Made by a program: the position numbers and the translations under genes
Shown here: in pieces, positions 62,218 to 64,000 of the stretch
Numbering within the stretch: position 1 is the first letter of the stretch
How the letters are laid out: every line of letters starts with the position of its first letter
The notes under the pieces: generated by a model
Seen by the model: the letters and a program-made list of their open reading frames with translations, nothing else
Told to the model about the DNA's origin: nothing
Databases searched by the model: none
Source of the DNA: an uncultured Pseudomonadales bacterium
GTDB lineage: Bacteria > Pseudomonadota > Gammaproteobacteria > Pseudomonadales > Azotimanducaceae
Direction of reading: 5' to 3'
DNA length: 64,000 bases
Assembly (NCBI GenBank): GCA_951813295.1
Contig: CATOTI010000002.1
Coordinates: 1,860,001-1,924,000, forward strand

Positions 62218-63198
62218 ATGCGTGTCCTGATACTCGGGGGAACACAGTTTCTCGGCCGTCACATCGCGGATGCATGCCTCGCTGCCGGGCACGAGCTCAC
62301 GCTCTTCAACCGCGGCCGAACGGACAGCCAAGCGTTTCGCGACGTCGCCGAACTCGTCATCGGCGATCGCGACGGCGGACTCGAGGGGCTGCGCGGGCGC
62401 ACCTTCGACGTCTGTATCGACCCCAGCGGCTACGTGCCGCGTCTCGTACGCGATAGCTGCGAGATCCTGGCCGACGTCGTTCGGCACTACACGTTCGTCT
62501 CCTCCATTTCGGTGTATCCGACCTTCACGCAGGGGCAGGACGAATCCGCACCGCTGGCGGAACTCGAGGATCCAACGACAGAAGTCGTTGACGGTGAAAC
62601 GTACGGCGGACTCAAGGCGCTCTGTGAAGCCGCGGCCGAGGAAGCGCTGCCGGGACGCGTCCTCCATGTTCGTTCGGGCCTCATCGTCGGATCACACGAC
62701 CCGACCGATCGTTTCTCCTACTGGCCCGTGCGCATCGCCGCCGGGGGCGAGTTCGCCGCCCCGGTCGGCCCGGATGTCCCCGTGCAGGTGATCGACGCGC
62801 GAGACCAGGCCGAATGGATCGTCCGATGCGCGACGGACGACACCTCGGGCGTCTTCAACGTTACGGGTCGCGAGACGACCCTGGGCGCTGTGTTCGACGC
62901 GGCACGCGAAGTCACCGGTGCCGACGCGACGCCCGTCTGGCTCCCGGACGATTTCCTCGCCGCTCACGAAGTCCAACCGTGGATGGAAATGCCGCTCTAC
63001 GTACCGCCGGCGGCGGCGGGGATGATGCAAGTCGACACATCCAAGGCCGAAGCGGCCGGCCTCACGACCCGACCGCTCACCGACACGATCGCCGATCTAC
63101 TCGCCTGGCACCCTGGCGATCTCGACCAGATGGCCGCGGGCATCAAGCCCGATCGGGAGAGCGCGCTGTTGGGCAGCTACTGGCGCCAGCCAGCGTAG
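62218..63198 (+). CDS. NAD-dependent epimerase/dehydratase family protein
   Basis: A 326-residue extended SDR opening M-R-V-L-I-L-G-G-T-Q-F-L-G-R-H with the T-Q-F-L-G variant of the G-x-x-G-x-x-G motif. The usual Y-x-x-x-K is replaced by E-T-Y-G-G-L-K, so Tyr and Lys remain spaced by three. It resembles atypical RNA-binding/isoflavone-type SDRs. Function unknown. ATG 62218 lies 11 bases after the oxidase stop with GAGGTGAG upstream, so these three genes form one operon. Confidence 0.85.
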   Translation: MRVLILGGTQFLGRHIADACLAAGHELTLFNRGRTDSQAFRDVAELVIGDRDGGLEGLRGRTFDVCIDPSGYVPRLVRDSCEILADVVRHYTFVSSISVYPTFTQGQDESAPLAELEDPTTEVVDGETYGGLKALCEAAAEEALPGRVLHVRSGLIVGSHDPTDRFSYWPVRIAAGGEFAAPVGPDVPVQVIDARDQAEWIVRCATDDTSGVFNVTGRETTLGAVFDAAREVTGADATPVWLPDDFLAAHEVQPWMEMPLYVPPAAAGMMQVDTSKAEAAGLTTRPLTDTIADLLAWHPGDLDQMAAGIKPDRESALLGSYWRQPA

Positions 63199-63207
63199 GA
63201 TCGGGTG

Positions 63208-63240
63208 GACTGGAAACCGTCGATTGGATGATCTGGAAAC
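63208..63240 (+). repeat. Extra left-end half-repeat before copy C
   Basis: CTGGAAACCGTCGAT occurs at about 63210-63224 and again as CTGGAAACCGTTTAT at 63233-63247, so the left end of the composite repeat is doubled here. Confidence 0.6.
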
Positions 63241-63733
63241 CGTTTATCCGGCGGCAGTTTGAGGCTGAAATTTCGTGGCTTTTTCTTCTAGGGGGGACCC
63301 TCCGGGTCCCCCCTAGGACCCCCCTGCGTCGCGGCGAAGCCGCGCCGGGCTCGGAGTCATCGATTTCGCTGATTGGGGTTTGCCGGCTTTAGAACTGATT
63401 TGCCCTTAGGAAGTCTGTAGCGAACCGAGCCACCTGCAAAGTCCTTTCCAGGACATCGAGCGAAGGGAGAAGCGGGATCCTGCAAACGCGTGCCAGCCCA
63501 TCCTGCGAATCGCGCTCAATATCAGCGACGCCTTCCGGCGAACCCGCCCACCACCGGGACCCCGGCGCGCAACGCGCATCGATAACGCATCTACGCCTCA
63601 GCAGTTTTTGCATCGCAAAAACTGCCGACGAGCCGCGAAGCGGCTCGCGCGCGCGGCGAGATTCCCCCATCCGCCAACTCAGACTCAGCGCCGGTCCGGC
63701 GGGGGCGTGGGGGCAGAGCCCCCACAAGAAAGA
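63231..63733 (+). repeat. Hairpin-rich composite repeat, copy C
   Basis: Same ends as copy B: GATCTGGAAACCGTTTATCC, the perfect 13-bp CTAGGGGGGACCC stem (63288-63300/63304-63316), CGCGGC-GAA-GCCGCG, and the closing GTGGGGGC-AGA-GCCCCCAC (63707-63725). The interior differs: it keeps the segment shared with copy A and carries new hairpins, GCAGTTTTTGC (63601-63611)-ATC-GCAAAAACTGC (63615-63625) and GAGCCGC-GAA-GCGGCTC. It lies 3' of the epimerase gene. Confidence 0.85.
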
Positions 63734-64000
63734 TGTATGGGCCACCCCATCGTTGCAACAGTCATTGGCGACTTTGGCAATCAGTCGGTCTGCACAAATG
63801 TATCCGGCCTGTTAATGGGCTATTTCACGCCCTGGCCTGAGTGGGATCCGCGGCTCGTCGGCTCAATTAGCAAGGCGGGTTCGTAGACCCCTTTTTCTTG
63901 CCCGAGCTTCGACGAAGCTGGATCGACTGATGAAGCCTGCCGCTAACGAGATGCCCGATGGGCAACCAAAATCCGTTCCCTACAACTGCCGCTACGCGCG
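63734..64000. other. Unidentified tail of the window
   Basis: Lower-GC sequence than the rest. A short open frame (about 63735-63886, starting M-G-H-P-I-V-A-T-V) has no recognisable motif and is probably not a gene. GAGCTTC-GACGAAGCT near 63904 is a small hairpin after a T5 run. I recognise no tRNA, IS end or known RNA. Confidence 0.4.

Noticed and set aside
63735..63886. Short open frame at the right edge
   Set aside because: No motif, no good ribosome site, and composition unlike the real genes around it.
63940..64000. Possible integron attC site in the tail
   Set aside because: CTAAC and a small inverted repeat are present, but the paired core sites required for attC are not.
1..64000. 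CRISPR array, tRNA or rRNA genes, insertion sequence transposases
   Set aside because: None was seen: no regular spacer repeats, no cloverleaf I could recognise, and no transposase motifs.

Overview
This window is a high-GC chromosomal segment from a free-living, non-enteric gammaproteobacterium. The assignment rests on gene order. The blocks rpmB-rpmG-mutM, ftsY-ftsE-ftsX-rpoH, yggT-metX-metW-DUF4426-rdgB-hemW, gshB-tonB-yqgE-ruvX, and zapA-6S RNA-fau facing ygfB-pepP-ubiH-gcvTHP are gammaproteobacterial, and several look more like Pseudomonas than E. coli (MetX/MetW pair, serA next to a D-2-hydroxyglutarate dehydrogenase, FabV, a PtsP with GAF domain). I cannot name the genus.

Layout. 1-1.9 kb: 3' part of radC, ribosomal proteins L28 and L33, and mutM with a CTG start. 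1.9-7.8 kb: coaD, rsmD, then ftsY-ftsE-ftsX-rpoH, a DUF423 membrane protein and trmB. 7.8-15.5 kb: a long leftward run hemW, rdgB, DUF4426, metW, metX, yggT, proC, yggS, ruvX, yqgE, tonB-like. 15.5-19.3 kb: gshB, rsmE, metF, metK, also leftward. 19.5-30.4 kb: tkt-pgk, a lipase-like hydrolase, serA facing away from a D-2-hydroxyglutarate dehydrogenase, rpiA, ilvA, a short-chain dehydrogenase, def and fau. 30.4-31.3 kb: 6S RNA, zapA and a zapB-like gene. 31.3-38.8 kb: ygfB-pepP-ubiH-gcvT-gcvH-gcvPA-gcvPB in tight overlap. 38.8-43.7 kb: a large exported protein of unknown function, a DUF3142 lipoprotein and a thioredoxin-fold DUF255 protein. 43.8-46.6 kb: rppH-ptsP. 46.6-47.3 kb: two hairpin-rich repeat copies. 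47.4-56.4 kb: a TANGO2-like protein, lgt-thyA-folA, a small orphan gene, an S9 peptidase lipoprotein, a NAD-kinase-like protein, fabV, hemE, a VanZ-like protein. 56.4-63.2 kb: mostly oxidoreductases and small enzymes (AGPS-like flavoprotein, SnoaL-like, glyoxalase-like, PaaI-like thioesterase, SDR, DUF6151, FMN alpha-hydroxy-acid oxidase, NAD epimerase). 63.2-64 kb: a third copy of the hairpin-rich repeat and an unidentified tail.

How it works together. Most of the window is housekeeping: translation, signal recognition and division (FtsY/FtsE/FtsX/RpoH/ZapA), methionine and SAM/folate one-carbon metabolism (MetX/MetW, MetK, MetF, Fau, GcvTHP, ThyA, FolA), serine metabolism with its by-product clearance (SerA and D2HG dehydrogenase), and pentose phosphate/Calvin-type carbon flow (Tkt, Pgk, RpiA). 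The genome is tightly packed: 1-8 bp overlaps are the rule, and four tail-to-tail gene pairs share their stop codons in 4 bp.

I did not find a clear-cut new defence or biosynthetic system. The points most worth a second look are: (i) three genes whose position and conserved N-termini leave only non-ATG/GTG/TTG starts (mutM CTG, fau ATT directly after 6S RNA, DUF3142 lipoprotein ATC or ATT); (ii) the composite hairpin repeat with conserved ends and exchangeable inner hairpins; (iii) the DUF3142 lipoprotein plus 700-residue exported partner; (iv) a probably leaderless D-2-hydroxyglutarate dehydrogenase transcript opposite serA.
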